Below are positions 26,020 through 36,969 of a DNA stretch of 64,000 bases, piece after piece. A program made the position numbers and the translations under genes. Origin of the DNA: Proteles cristata cristata. Lineage: Eukaryota; Chordata; Mammalia; Carnivora; Hyaenidae. Every line of letters begins with the position of its first letter. Within the stretch, counting starts at the first letter, position 1. Under the pieces are notes generated by a model. The model made no database searches. It had not been told where the DNA came from and worked only from the letters and a program-made list of their open reading frames with translations. The stretch covers positions 558,001 through 622,000 of the forward strand of contig JAESUZ010000982.1 of the NCBI GenBank assembly GCA_017311185.1. Reading direction: 5' to 3'.

Positions 26020-26580
26020 ATATTCATGCAACACATTATCTAAAGTGGTCATGTATTTATGATGTGAATAGATTATCTAACATTTGTTTGCTGACATCTC
26101 TAATTAGTATATAAGCTGTATGTGGTCATATACAATATGAGTTTTGTTTACTGTTGTATCTCCAGAGCAGGTAAGAAGAGGGAATGGCAAGTAGTAAACA
26201 TTAAATACATTTTATTGAGTAAGTGAAGCCACAAATAAATAGAAGTGTAGTCAAAAGTTGTCTTTTAAGTGGTCCCAGCCTTTGAGAAGCTTTTCTTTTC
26301 CATTCCAACTAAAGTGATCACTTCTTCTCTCAAACTCTACTAGCATTTATTGTCCATTCCAGGGTTGGTGATTATTGATCTATGCTAAATATTCCCAATG
26401 TACTACCTTGCGATGTTTTCAATTCTATGTCATGTCCTTTCTTTCCCAGTTAGTTGTACACTCCTTAAATTCCTGATGATTTCCCATAGTTTAAGAGGGA
26501 AGTAATATGGACAGACTTTTACCTGTTTGGATTTATTCTACATGAATTCATCCAGTGCCTATAAATCCTTTTTAATTCTA
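26020..26580 (+). repeat. L2 LINE 3' end pieces
   Basis: TTTTGTTTACTGTTGTATCTCCAGAGC-like text followed by ACATTAAATACATTTTATTG matches the L2 terminus. A second similar piece covers about 26270-26480. Confidence 0.6.
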
Positions 26581-26594
26581 GAATCTAGCATGCT

Positions 26595-26815
26595 TGATAC
26601 TTAATATGAATCAGGTGCTATACTAATATTTCTCTCTCTATTATATCCTTTATCCTCATACTAACGTGTTGTGATGGTCAATTTTATTTCCACTTTATTG
26701 ATGGGGAAATGTGAGTCTCAGAGGTGTTAGTGTGCTTGCTCAGGCAGCTGAAAAGTAGCAGGACTGGGTTTCATTGCTGTCTTTCACTCTTCAGAACCTG
26801 TGTTATCTACCCCTA
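26595..26815 (-). repeat. MIR SINE, antisense
   Basis: CAGGTGCTATACTAATATTT, TTATCCTCATACTAACG, TTTATTGATGGGGAAATG and AGCAGGACTGGGTTTCATT follow the MIR reverse complement for nearly its full length. Confidence 0.75.
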
Positions 26816-26925
26816 TGTAATGTAGTACTTTGGTACTGTCTAGGGCTATAAATCTAGTCAAAAGTAACAAACAAACAAACCTCTCAGTGTTGAAGATCCC
26901 CTCCTAAAAAGCATTATCACATAGA

Positions 26926-27051
26926 GGTGTGCCTGGGTGGCTCAGATGGTTAAGGAACAGACTCTTGATTTCGGTTCAGGTCAGGATTTCACAGTTCGTG
27001 AGTTCAAACCCTGAAACAGGCTCTCTGCTGTCAGAGTGGAGCCTGCTTGGG

Positions 27052-27090
<39 letters not shown>

Positions 27091-27147
27091 CTGCCCCCAC
27101 CCCTGCTCATGAACACTCTCTCAGAAATAAATAATAAACTTTTAAAA
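26926..27147 (+). repeat. CAN-SINE (cat type)
   Basis: GTGTGCCTGGGTGGCTCAG head, long (CT)n, GAAATAAATAATAAAC tail. GCATTATCA copies lie on both sides. Confidence 0.95.
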
Positions 27148-27699
27148 AAGGCATTATCATGCTTAGAAATATTATAATGTCTTGAAACTTAACATAGTAA
27201 GTAAAAACTTTTTTAATCCTCTCTTTTCAAAACTTACCTGACTTTTATGTTATAGAGACCCTGCGTCATTTTTGTTTGTTTGTTTTTCTTTTTCAAGTTT
27301 TCAGATGTGACTTGAAATGTAATGTACTTGGCATTGGAAGACTTTCTTATGCTGTTTCATCAAGCTACAGCACAATGCTTTTGTAACACATCTGGTCTTT
27401 TTAACATTATTATGATGGTTAAAGGAACAGTTTTAATGGCCTGGTCTTTCATCTATATTAACTGGAAACAGACCTTCTCTGTCTGCATTTTACTCTATAA
27501 AGCCACCTTTATGGCACAGAGGAGCAGGGAGGATTAAGTGTTTTCTCTCTCTCTCTTTAAAGGTAAACTGAATATAAGAGCATCACAGATTTTAAAATTG
27601 TGCTGTTAGATATAAAACCATGTTGTCTCAAAGTCATAGTTAGCATTATTGTAGTTGGCAAGGTACTAAAATATCGTACATTCTACCTTAGTAGATGTA

Positions 27700-27810
27700 T
27701 AAAATATGGAGAAGGCATTGAGTAGAAGTCAGAAAAACTGGGTTCAAATATCTACTCCACCACTTCCTGCCCATGTGACCTGGGGTAAGTTAGTTAATTT
27801 AAGACTATGA
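27700..27810 (+). repeat. MIR SINE, first half
   Basis: CTGGGTTCAAATATCTACTC, CCACCACTTCCTG and GTGACCTGGGGTAAGTTAG are the MIR 5' half and core start. The rest continues at 28040 after a hAT MITE. Confidence 0.75.
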
Positions 27811-27811
27811 A

Positions 27812-28038
27812 AGGTTGTTAATGATGGCTATAATTTAGAATCACGTGGGAACTTTAAAACAAATACCGATTTTTTGGTCCCTATTCCTAGATAATTTTTT
27901 TCAGGTTTTTTTTCAGACTTACATTTAATTGAGTAGGAATTGCACTGGAATCAGATCACTGAGGTTGGAACCTGGGCGCCAATATTTTAAAGGTTTCCAG
28001 ATAATTCCAGTGTGCAGCCAAGGTTGAGAATCAGTGAC
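27812..28038. mobile_element. hAT-Charlie type MITE inserted in a MIR
   Basis: The left end GGTTGTTAATGATGGCT and the right end CAGCCAAGGTTGAGAATCAG are inverted-repeat partners. The interior TTTAGAATCACGTGGGAAC and GATAATTCCAGTGTGCAGCC repeats the palindromic layout of these MITEs. Confidence 0.7.
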
Positions 28039-28200
28039 TTCATCTAATATAGTCTAAACTTTAATTTCCTCAGCTGAGGAACATGGAGATAATAGTATAT
28101 ATTCCCACAGCTTGTTGTGGGAGTTTACTGCTATTAGCATATAATTCTAGGTACATAATTAAGATTAGCTGATAGTAGTAGTAGTAAAGCCATTTTTATT
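28039..28200 (+). repeat. MIR SINE, second half
   Basis: TTTAATTTCCTCAGCTGAGG and GGAGATAATAGTATATATTC continue the MIR core broken at 27810. Confidence 0.7.
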
Positions 28201-28229
28201 AATCCTTTGCCTATGGCGATACACAGATT

Positions 28230-28615
28230 TAGTTCACTCATTTCTTCAACAAATGTTTGCTGTGAATCTGCTATTTGCTAATCACTATTCTGGGCTTTTA
28301 GAGATAGAATGGTTAGAGATAGCAGTCAAATTCTTATTTTATTCTAATAGAACTCATATTTTAGGACAGGAGACATATAATAAATGAACAGCTATAGGAA
28401 TTGCAGGATACATAGTGTGAAGAAAAACTACAAGAATCACAGTCCACTATTTTGGATACAGTGGTCAGAGAAGTCATCTCTTAGGTGCTATTGAAGCAGT
28501 GTCCTGAACTGAGTGGAAAAAAATACACAAATCATTTGAGGAAACAGCCTGAGCAGCGAGAACATTCAAGTATAAAGGTGCTAACATTAGGTTACTAATG
28601 TTTCCATAATGCACT
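28230..28615 (-). repeat. L2 LINE 3' end, antisense
   Basis: TTCAACAAATGTTTGCTGTG, GCTAATCACTATTCTGGGC, then TGGTCAGAGAAGTCATCTC and GAGGAAACAGCCTGAGC follow antisense L2. Confidence 0.7.
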
Positions 28616-28785
28616 TTCTCTTAGTATATAAATCAAATTTTCAGTATCTACTTGATAAACAAAATGTATTTTCTTTTTTTTAATTGAATGGTAGGAAATT
28701 TTTGTGTACGTTATCTGTTCTTTTGTTATCACAGTAAAATCATTCTCAGCAAAGTGTTTTCACCCCTATTTTACAGAAAAGGACA

Positions 28786-29011
28786 GGGGTGCCTGGGTGG
28801 CTCAGTCAGTTAAGCAACTGACTTTGGCTCGGGTCATGATCTTACAGTTCATAGGTTTGAGCCCCGCGTCGGACTCTGTTCTGACCGTCAGCTCAGAGCC
28901 TGGAGCCTGTTTCAGATTCAGTATCTCCCTCTCTCTCTCTGACTCTTCCCTGCTCATGCTGTTTCTCTCTCTCTATCTCAGAAATAAATAAAACACTTAA
29001 AAATTGTAAAA
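28786..29011 (+). repeat. CAN-SINE (cat type)
   Basis: GGTGCCTGGGTGGCTCAG head, CGTCAGCTCAGAGCCTGGAG, AGAAATAAATAAAAC tail. Target copies resemble AGAAAAGGACAGG and AGAAAGGGACAAT. Confidence 0.95.
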
Positions 29012-29014
29012 AAG

Positions 29015-29494
29015 AAAGGGACAATGAGAGTCGTTAATATGCAGTGTCTTGTTAGGATCCTGTAATGTGAGGCAGAGTTGAAATTAAAATTCTAAGCTCT
29101 AAGTTTATCTTCTCTAGAGCTATCAAAATATGTGATCTTTGAGGTAATGGAACAAGTTTTTTCTTAATATGTTCAAAATGATAATTATATTTTCACCCAT
29201 CTGCAAATATTTGAAAACATTTGTGACCTGTGATTATATCCACTCAGTTATACCAAGATAAGATAATATATTCAGATGAATGACAGTAAAGGAAAAGGGA
29301 TTCTTAGTAAGTATGAAATCAATGAGGAAAATACAGAAAAGTGGATTTCAAATATTAACTAATAATTGATAGAGGAAATAGAAATTAATACATATGATAT
29401 CAATTTATATTTAATAAATGTGGACAGTTCTAGATGAATAAAGATCATAGGACTTTTGGAGTGTACACAACCTCATGTCCCCACATTTCCTGTC

Positions 29495-29535
<41 letters not shown>

Positions 29536-29565
29536 AATGGTGGCTCAGTTTAATTTAGGGAGTTA
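29015..29565. other. Unique stretch with (CA)n
   Basis: Only the (CA)n at 29500-29532 is recognisable. Confidence 0.55.
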
Positions 29566-29569
29566 GAGT

Positions 29570-29760
29570 AGCCTTTTGATTAGGAGAACAGACTTCAGGC
29601 TCAGACAGACATAGGTTTTATTTCCCATTCAACTCAGTTGTCCATATGACCATAAATAAATTATTTATAAGCCTTATTTTCCTGATCTCTAAAACAGAAG
29701 TAATCAAACCCATTTCTTATAGTTGTATATACATCAAATGTTTGGCATGCTACCAAAATT
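29570..29760 (+). repeat. MIR SINE
   Basis: GATTAGGAGAACAGACTTCA, AAATTATTTATAAGCC and TTTTCCTGATCTCTAAAAC follow the sense MIR core. Confidence 0.65.
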
Positions 29761-30109
29761 GTAGAAGTCCTAAAACACTATTTTCTTGGTTTGACTGGAT
29801 GAACTTAATTCTTGTTTGTTTCTGTTTCATTAGAAAGAACCATGTTAAATGGGGTAGCTCAGCCCAGAATGAACCTAATAAAAGCAGAATCTTCTTTCTA
29901 TAAGTTACATAGCATTTGAATAATGGTCACACTATCAGAAATGTCACTAAGAAACTACACCTTCTTAAAGAACTCCTTCACTTGGGTGATAAAGCTAGAG
30001 GTACTAGATATAAAGTATGGGTAATAAATGTTTCCCGTCAGTAATTTTAATTAACTAATTGATGGGCAGTTCTGTGTGAAGTAGGCTCCATGGCAGAAGG
30101 ATGTACTTC

Positions 30110-30265
30110 TCAAGCTTGAAGTTACAGAGTAGTCACTTGGAGAGCTTAAAAAGGGCAGGTTCTAATTCAGTAGGTCTGGCAAAGAGCCTAGATTCTGCAT
30201 TCCAAACTGGCTTCCAGACCATGTTGATGCTGCTGCTCTGCAGACCACACTTTGAGTAGCAAGAA
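30110..30265 (-). mobile_element. hAT MITE (MER20-like)
   Basis: TCACTTGGAGAGCTTAAAAA, CTAATTCAGTAGGTCTGG, and TTGATGCTGCTGCTCTGC followed by ACCACACTTTGAGTAG match the MER20-type consensus from memory. Confidence 0.7.
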
Positions 30266-33067
30266 TAAGTGGAAGACTATTGGATCAGAAGTTAGAAGTC
30301 CAAGGTTGTCTGTTGTGTGGCTTTGGAACTAAGTACCAGGACCTAAGAATGGGAAAATCATACTTCTCCTGCTCCTCTCGGGAATATTGTGAATATTAAA
30401 GGCCATAATATATGTATATCTATATGCATATATGTTATATGTGTGTAGAAGATTTTTATTCTTCTTATAAACGTCTTATAAATAATATAAATAGCATAAC
30501 TATAAATTATAATAAATATAAGTAATAATGTAATATCATGCAGCTCTTAGCAATTATGAGGAACAATGCATGTTCTCCATGTTTCTTTTATACTAGTGTA
30601 CCTTTTTCACCTCCTTTTCTTCACACTCCTCCTTCCCAAATAAATATACCTATAAAATAAAATAAGAAGATGGGAAAACAAGATCTATAAATCAGGTATT
30701 GCCTTTCTGCAGGTATTTACTGAGTATCTATAAAGGTCATATATTAGTGAAAGTAAATATGTCATGCTTTAGTATATACTTTTTTTAAAAATGAAAATGA
30801 CTACAGTTTAAAGAGAAGTTAGATTTCAAAAAGTTATGTGTGGAAATTTCAGGTACCTTTGGAAATAAAGTACCATCTTGAATTTAGGAGCCTCTTGCAG
30901 TAGCACGGGCTTATCCTCAGCATCATCCACTTATAACATCTTTGCCGTATGATATGAAATCATTTAACAAAAAAGAATTTTACCTGGCATTGTTTCTGGC
31001 ATTATGGTGAAACTATATCTATTATAGACTGGGGGAAAAAGTAATGTTCCTCATGTTTCAAAAATAGCTGTCCTTATATTATTTTTTCCCCTTCCTATGC
31101 CAGAGACTTATAGCAAAGACATTATCATCGCCTCTAAAAGGAATGCTGGCAATCATTGAAAGAACTGTCATCTATCTTAGATAATGGCAATTTAACCACA
31201 TGGTAAAACACTATTGTCACTTGGCACATTTTGATGGGAAGAATGTCATTGATGTTTTATTTCTCCCATGAATTTTAATGGGAAATAAACCATTAGTGAC
31301 AAAAGTGACTACATATAATTCTATGACACTGTAAAAATTGGGCGTTTAAAAACTGACAAGTGTCTTCTTGTGTGTGTGTTTTAAACTATGCTCATTTCAC
31401 ATATGTTATATATTTATAAATACATTCTGAAGGCAACTTTCTTCTCTGTTTCTTTAGCAGTGACGTTCTGGCAGCTTGGCAGGGCATATCAGAAGCTAGG
31501 AGTCTTACATGAGGAACACTCAAGGCCAATTAGAAGGATTTCTGTTCTGAGGACCTGTCTAAAAATATCCTTTTGCAAGACAGTCTGGAGATGGGAAAGG
31601 AGGGTAGAGCCAGTATTAGTCTTATCTCATTTATATATTCTAGTTTAAATTAGTTTCTAAAATAGGAGTTGATAGAGACTTTATATTTAAAATTAATACT
31701 ATAGATATATATATTTTTTTCTTTTGAGGAATTCCATGTCTTCTCTTTCAAAGGAACATCACAAACCAACACTCAAGTGCTGATCACCTGCTCAAAATCA
31801 GCGTGAAGATTTCCCAGGCAAACACTGAATCGTTTAATAAGGTTTTCAAGGTTCAATTTAAATGCAAGAAGACAAAAGGCACTCATTTCCATAGGTGCTG
31901 CCTGGAAATGCTTGAGCAGATTGAGATCTAGAAATAGACTGACACCAGGCAGGTCTGTGTGAGTCACCTCATTTAAGAAAGCCCAAACTTCCTCTTTTCA
32001 AATCCCTTGGTGTTTCTCAAGCATACCAGCCAGATCGCTCTGTCTTTAATGATTTGGAAGAATGCCAGCTCATCTCTCCTCCGGACTTGGCTGCTGAAGG
32101 GAGCTTAGAGGCTCAGCGCCATCTGAGTCCAGAGGAAATGAATGGCACAGCTGAATATCATCAGGGTAATGATGGTATCTCATTGCTCTCTAAATCTATT
32201 ATTTGGGACAGAAATAGAGCAGGGGATTTTCCTGGCATTTCAATTATAAGAATTAGAAGGAAAATGTGAAAAATGTAGGGGCAGTGAGGGGAAAGTTTTG
32301 GAGAGAAACCCAGAGTGCATTTAACCTTCCCTTTTCCCATTAGCGAATACAATATTGCAAACTAGAGATTTGCTTTCAGTTTTAAAACAATTCATTTCCT
32401 AAATGATTTAACTTTCTAAAAATATTCAGTGGAATTAATTTTTGTTAATTGGTAGTCTTAATCGTAGGATTTTAATGAGGGATGCAACGTGTCCAAAACC
32501 TCTTGTACACTCTATCTTCATCTCTTATTCCAGTCACTGCGATGGTGACCAGTTAAGTTTTGTGCAGGTGCACAGGGATCAGACCTCTCCGGCATCTTCT
32601 TTCCTCACCTGTGACCTCTCTGACACCTGGGACAGGAAGTCCATGAACCTGAAATTGTAGAGGTGCCAATTCTTTATGAGTCAACTCTTGAACTACGAGG
32701 AGATAGGATCAAATAAATAAATGTGTCTGCTCTTTTCACCTGCAGTTCCCTCTGCCATTCTTTGAGGCATTTTACAAGTTTCACCATAAGATTCTATAGT
32801 GTTTAATACCAGCCAATCGTAGCAGTAGTCAGTGGGATAACATATCTTTGGCTTGTGGGATAACACATCGTGCATTCCAGGATTGTGTCACTCCCGCCTA
32901 TTTTCCATTTCTGCTCCCTGAGACCATATTACCAATTAAACCTGTCACACAGAAGCCCTTGTGTCCGGCATAGGTAGCACAGTCTAAGATGTAATTTCAT
33001 GCCTTCCCTTTGGCTTTCAGTCTATATCAGATGGTTCCAGTCAACCCTTACCTGACCTTTGGTTTGT

Positions 33068-33087
33068 GGTCATCTAATTAGATGACC
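33068..33087. promoter_or_regulatory. Perfect 20 bp palindrome around TAATTA
   Basis: GGTCATCTAA is followed immediately by its exact complement TTAGATGACC. The centre CTAATTAG contains the homeodomain core TAATTA. Regulatory function is inference only. Confidence 0.4.
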
Positions 33088-33364
33088 CATGCTTTAGAAA
33101 TTTATATTTCCAGAATAATCCTAAAGGAAACTCAAGGATAACAAACGCCTCTGTTACATTCTTCCCTGGCTCTGTGGATGGCCATAATCCCAAAGGGAAC
33201 TCAAATTATTTCCCTAACCCATATGTGCATTGTTTATGCTAATCTATAGGAAATGGTAAAAATCACTGATATATCTCTAGGGAATATACACTGAGGTCAA
33301 TTTTTAACAACATTTAGAGTTGTGTTTCAGTTTGATTTGGTTTGGTTTCAGTTTTATGTTTCTG

Positions 33365-33393
33365 GTGTGTGTGTGTGTGTGTGCGCGCGCGCA
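33365..33393. repeat. (GT)n-(GC)n alternating purine-pyrimidine tract
   Basis: About nine GT units run directly into four to five GC units, then ACCC. This is the classic Z-DNA-prone layout. Confidence 0.9.
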
Positions 33394-34139
33394 CCCGCTT
33401 CCCAGTTTGGTGCTTGTATATGCACGTAGAAAGAATGATGTACTGAAATAATGTACTGTGGCTTCCTAGAGAGGTGAAAGTATCATACAGTTCCCACCCA
33501 GGAGTAAATTATGTACACATTTTTCACTGACTAACAGGATACCATTACCAGGTAGAACACTGTTTGCATTGATTTATGGACTAAATAAATGTGATTTTAT
33601 TACTGTCTTCTTTTTGGTGATGGTCTACATACTGTGGGAAATTTGTGATAGTCCTGAGTTCTTGGATTATGAATACTGCTTTAATACATAATGATTTTTA
33701 TCAAACAGCTTATTAAGTAATCAACTCTTCATCCTTTGTAGGCCACACGATCCTTAAAATTTTGTTAAATGCACTATACATAAGAAAATGTACTATACAT
33801 ATCATAAAAATAATATGCAGAAAATATGGAAAGAATCATGCATTATATATTTATAAAGCATTAGCCTTCAAGAATCAGGGGACTAAAAAGTCAAAGTATT
33901 GATATAAATAGTGTATATATTAATAAGAAATATTTTCATGTTCTTAAACATGAAAATAATTTGACATACTGTAATGGGCATAAGTAATGATACAAGTATT
34001 TGTATTAAAACATATTAATGTATGCAAATAAAGAGATACTATGACTAATTGGAATTTTTCTCAAGGATATTCTATTTTAATATTACCTAAAAATAAAGCA
34101 AAATTGACAAAAATATAACAAATATTTACAGCAAAATTG

Positions 34140-34262
34140 ATAAAAACAGATTCTGGCATCTAACTGTTGTGAGTTCAAGTAAATTTGGGTAATTTATCTA
34201 ATTAAATTCTCTAACTTCAGTCATCCTTTTTATAAAAATTCAAATAATAACTTTAAATAATA
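34140..34262 (+). repeat. MIR SINE fragment, sense
   Basis: GATTCTGGCATCTAACTG, GAGTTCAAGTAAATTTGGGT and TTCTCTAACTTCAGTCATCC follow MIR at low identity. Confidence 0.55.
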
Positions 34263-34284
34263 ACAACAATAAAAATTAAATAAC

Positions 34285-34505
34285 AATGAATACACAGAGC
34301 TTACTATATCCTAGACAGGCTTTAAGTATATCAATTCATTTGATCCTCTGACAAACCTGTGAGATACCATAGTATCATTGCTTTCTTACAAATGAAACTG
34401 AGGCAAGGAGAGATTGAGGGATTCAGTGTAGGCAAATGGATAGTAAACTGTAGAGCCAGGGTTTGAACCAATGTAATCAGTCTCCACTCTCTGAGCTATA
34501 TTCTG
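34285..34505 (-). repeat. MIR SINE, antisense
   Basis: GAGCTTACTATATCCTAGAC, ATTCATTTGATCCTCTGAC, AAATGAAACTGAGGCAAGGA and GAGCCAGGGTTTGAACC give nearly the whole MIR in reverse. Confidence 0.85.
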
Positions 34506-34893
34506 AAAAGTAATACGTAACTCATAGTATTGTGTTTTGTTCTTTTTTGTCTTGTTCTCAATGATTAATGCTGTAAAATAAGTAAAATTCCCTATACAGT
34601 GCCTGCTATGTAATGAGCCTTCATTATAAGGTTATTGTTACCAGTATTTGCTATCATGTATGGGGATTCACATCACAGATTCATATGGCATTGAAGAGTT
34701 TACATGTCACAGGATAGGACTTGTTTGAAAGTCAAAGATTCTGAAACGCCAGGTAATAGGGACATATCTTGAGCTAACAACAACTGATCAAACCTTAAAC
34801 TTTAAAATTCTTCTTTTAGGAAGATGGGGTTGGAAAAGAACTAGGAAAAAAAATTCCTATGTGGTTATAGCCAGTGCTAAAGCAACTCCCCAG

Positions 34894-34966
34894 TTTAAGG
34901 CAAGAGACTTTCTTCTCCTTCTCCTCCTCCTCCTTCTTCTTCTTCTTTCCATTTAAGGCAAGAGGC
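34894..34966. repeat. Pyrimidine (CTT/CTC)n run between 13 bp direct repeats
   Basis: TTTAAGGCAAGAG occurs at 34894 and 34952, enclosing about 45 bases of almost pure C and T. Confidence 0.9.
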
Positions 34967-34969
34967 ATT

Positions 34970-35156
34970 TTATTTTATTTATTTTTTACTTTATTTATTT
35001 ATTTTGAAAGAAAAAAAGAGAGCATGTGCCCCAGGGAGGGGCAGAGAGAGAGGAGAGAGGATCCTAAGCAGGTCTGGAACCCATGAACCATGAGATCATG
35101 AACTGAGTCAAAGTCAAGAGTGGGCTGCCTAACTGATTGAGCCACCTAGACACTCC
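34970..35156 (-). repeat. CAN-SINE (cat type), antisense
   Basis: TTTATTTATTTATTTTGAAA tail, GGGGCAGAGAGAGAGG, CCATGAGATCATGAACTGAG and GAGCCACCTAGACACTCC. Diverged. A target duplication is not clear. Confidence 0.9.
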
Positions 35157-35159
35157 AGA

Positions 35160-35915
35160 TTTTTTAAACCAAATCTGTAAGAGTACCTAGTTCAATACCA
35201 CAAACTATTCACCTACAGATATCCTCTTAGTTGGTAGAATTCATCATTGACTTTTTTCCCTATGGTAACTTAACAACACAAACGTAATGTGATGCTTTCT
35301 AACTAGGATGTTGAATAGATAGTGAGATTTACATTACCAGAGTGCATACAGGTAAAGAATTTGTTCCTTCAATAATATGATTAAATTGAGAAGGAACATT
35401 GAGAACGTCAGTACATATCTTGACATGAGTTGTACAACTAAATAAGTATGGGGACCAAGACATCTATTGAAAATAAAACAGCTCAATTTTTAAAAATGTG
35501 CAACAAAAAAACAGTATTGGTTTTCATAGTGGTTACACAGCAGTTTTTTTGTACAGTTTTTAAGAGCTTAGAATCTGGACTCAGAGAGGGTTTGAATCTC
35601 ATACCCATGAGACAACCTAAAATCAGGAGAAATCTTAGCAAGGAGGAAACAAATACATTTCAAGCACTTGACAACTTTGCCAGTGGCAAGTCTTAGAGCA
35701 TTATCTTAAATATTTCATTATATTCCATTTTGTAATTGAAATTAACTCCTCAGAGTAAATACTAAAAACATACACACATAGCCAGCTCTAGATATATTGT
35801 GGCCCAATTTCTTTCATGAGTCTATGCTTTCCATAATCCCCAATAACCCTCATCCTTCTCCTTGACAATACCACATCCTTTAGTTTGGTGTCGCAATCAA
35901 GACTCCATTTCCTAA
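35160..35915. other. Unique intronic stretch
   Basis: Nothing recognised. The 82-codon frame at 35448 has no family resemblance. Confidence 0.5.
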
Positions 35916-36198
35916 GGGTGTCATTCATTCAATAAGTACTAATTGAGTTCCTGCAGGACCAATCAAGGACTAATCAGTAATAATATGTGATAATTGTCCT
36001 GAAGGGACTCACGGTTCACTAAGGGGGAAAAAGACAATAGAACAGAGTAAGAAAATATTTGCAATAAATTAGCTTGTAAAGATCTAAAGTATGGGGACAA
36101 AAGACAGAAGCATGCTTCTCTGGGTGGACTGGGATTGAGGGCTACCAGTGAAACTGTCTCAGAGGGGCTCCCACTGAAATTCTAAAGCATGAATGGGG

Positions 36199-36405
36199 AG
36201 GGACGTCTGTGTGGTTCAGTCAGTTAAGTGTCTGACTCTCGATTTCAGATCAAGTCATGATCTCACAGTTTGTGAGCTGGAGCTCAGCTTGGGGCTCTGT
36301 GCTGACAGTGCAAAGCCTGCTTGGAATTCTCTCTTTTCCTCCCTATCTCTGCCCCTCCCCAACTAGTGCTCTATCTGTCTCTCTCAAAATAACCTTAAAA
36401 AAATT
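36199..36405 (+). repeat. CAN-SINE (cat type)
   Basis: GACGTCTGTGTGGTTCAGTC head, GCTCTGTGCTGACAGTGC, and CAAAATAACCTTAAAAAAAT tail. ATGAATGGG copies lie at 36189 and 36406. Confidence 0.93.
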
Positions 36406-36414
36406 ATGAATGGG

Positions 36415-36464
36415 TGTCTCTCTCTCTCTTTCTCCTAGAAATAAATAAAACATTAAAAAAAATT
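36415..36464 (+). repeat. Truncated second SINE tail between target copies
   Basis: Just the last 50 bp or so of a CAN-SINE with the young-type CTCCTAGAAATAAATAAA tail, ending in poly-A. It lies between the second and third copies of ATGAATGGG. Confidence 0.8.
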
Positions 36465-36738
36465 ATGAATGGGGATTAGGTAAATGATAGGGGAAGGACC
36501 TATCAAGGGTATAGAATATAGTTTCAGTAAATAAGATTTGAATTTCTTCTTGAGTGTCAAAATGCTCTATTAATCACTTTTTAATACGATAAGTCCCCAC
36601 CGTAATGGAAGCTGAAGCTTCTGCCTTATTGCCATAATTCCCTTCACCAAAACATCTTGATGAAGTATAGGATAAAGAGAAGCCAAAGAGTGAGCAAAAA
36701 TCGAAGATATTAGGTGAACAAAAGACATTACAGTAAAG

Positions 36739-36967
36739 CAGTGGTTCCTAATGGGAGGGAGGCCGAATTTTGCCATGCAAAGGACATTTGGCAATGTTTG
36801 GGGACCATTTTTGATTGTTATAACTTTGGAGGTGCTGCTAATGACATCTAAGGGACAGAGACAGGGATGCTGCAAAGCATTTGCAAAGCCCAGGACAGCC
36901 CCCGACAGCACAACAAATAACATCTAGCTGAGAATGTCACTAGTGTGCAGGCTGCAAAGCCCTGTGC
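36739..36967 (+). mobile_element. MER5A (hAT-Charlie MITE)
   Basis: CAGTGGTTCCTAATGGGAGG start, GGACATTTGGCAATGTTTGG, TGGAGGTGCTGCTAATGAC, CCAGGACAGCCCCCGAC and the GAGAATGTCACTAGTG end match MER5A over nearly full length. The 117-codon frame on the other strand is an artefact. Confidence 0.85.
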
Positions 36968-36969
36968 CA

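Larger units (their letters stand above)
30270..34135. other. Longest repeat-poor stretch of the intron
   Basis: Nearly 4 kb with no SINE, LTR or L1 that I can recognise. GC is locally higher around 31.45-31.6 kb and 31.98-33.25 kb. It contains the perfect palindrome at 33068 and the (GT)n(GC)n tract at 33365. The frame at 32054-32269 starts at TTG, not ATG, and has no splice support that I trust. It may hold noncoding regulatory DNA, but only conservation can show that. Confidence 0.45.
35920..36600 (-). repeat. L2 LINE 3' region, antisense, split by SINEs
   Basis: TCATTCATTCAATAAGTAC, TGTCCTGAAGGGACTCACGG, CTAAGGGGGAAAAAGAC, then GTCTCAGAGGGGCTCCC. After the SINE insert it appears to continue with AAATGATAGGGGAAGG. 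Confidence 0.6.

Noticed and set aside
32054..32269. 71-residue frame that looks protein-like at its start
   Set aside because: It begins at TTG, lies where phase and domain logic leave no room for a CSMD exon, and no convincing acceptor precedes it.
36570..36923. 117-codon frame on the - strand
   Set aside because: It reads backward through MER5A.
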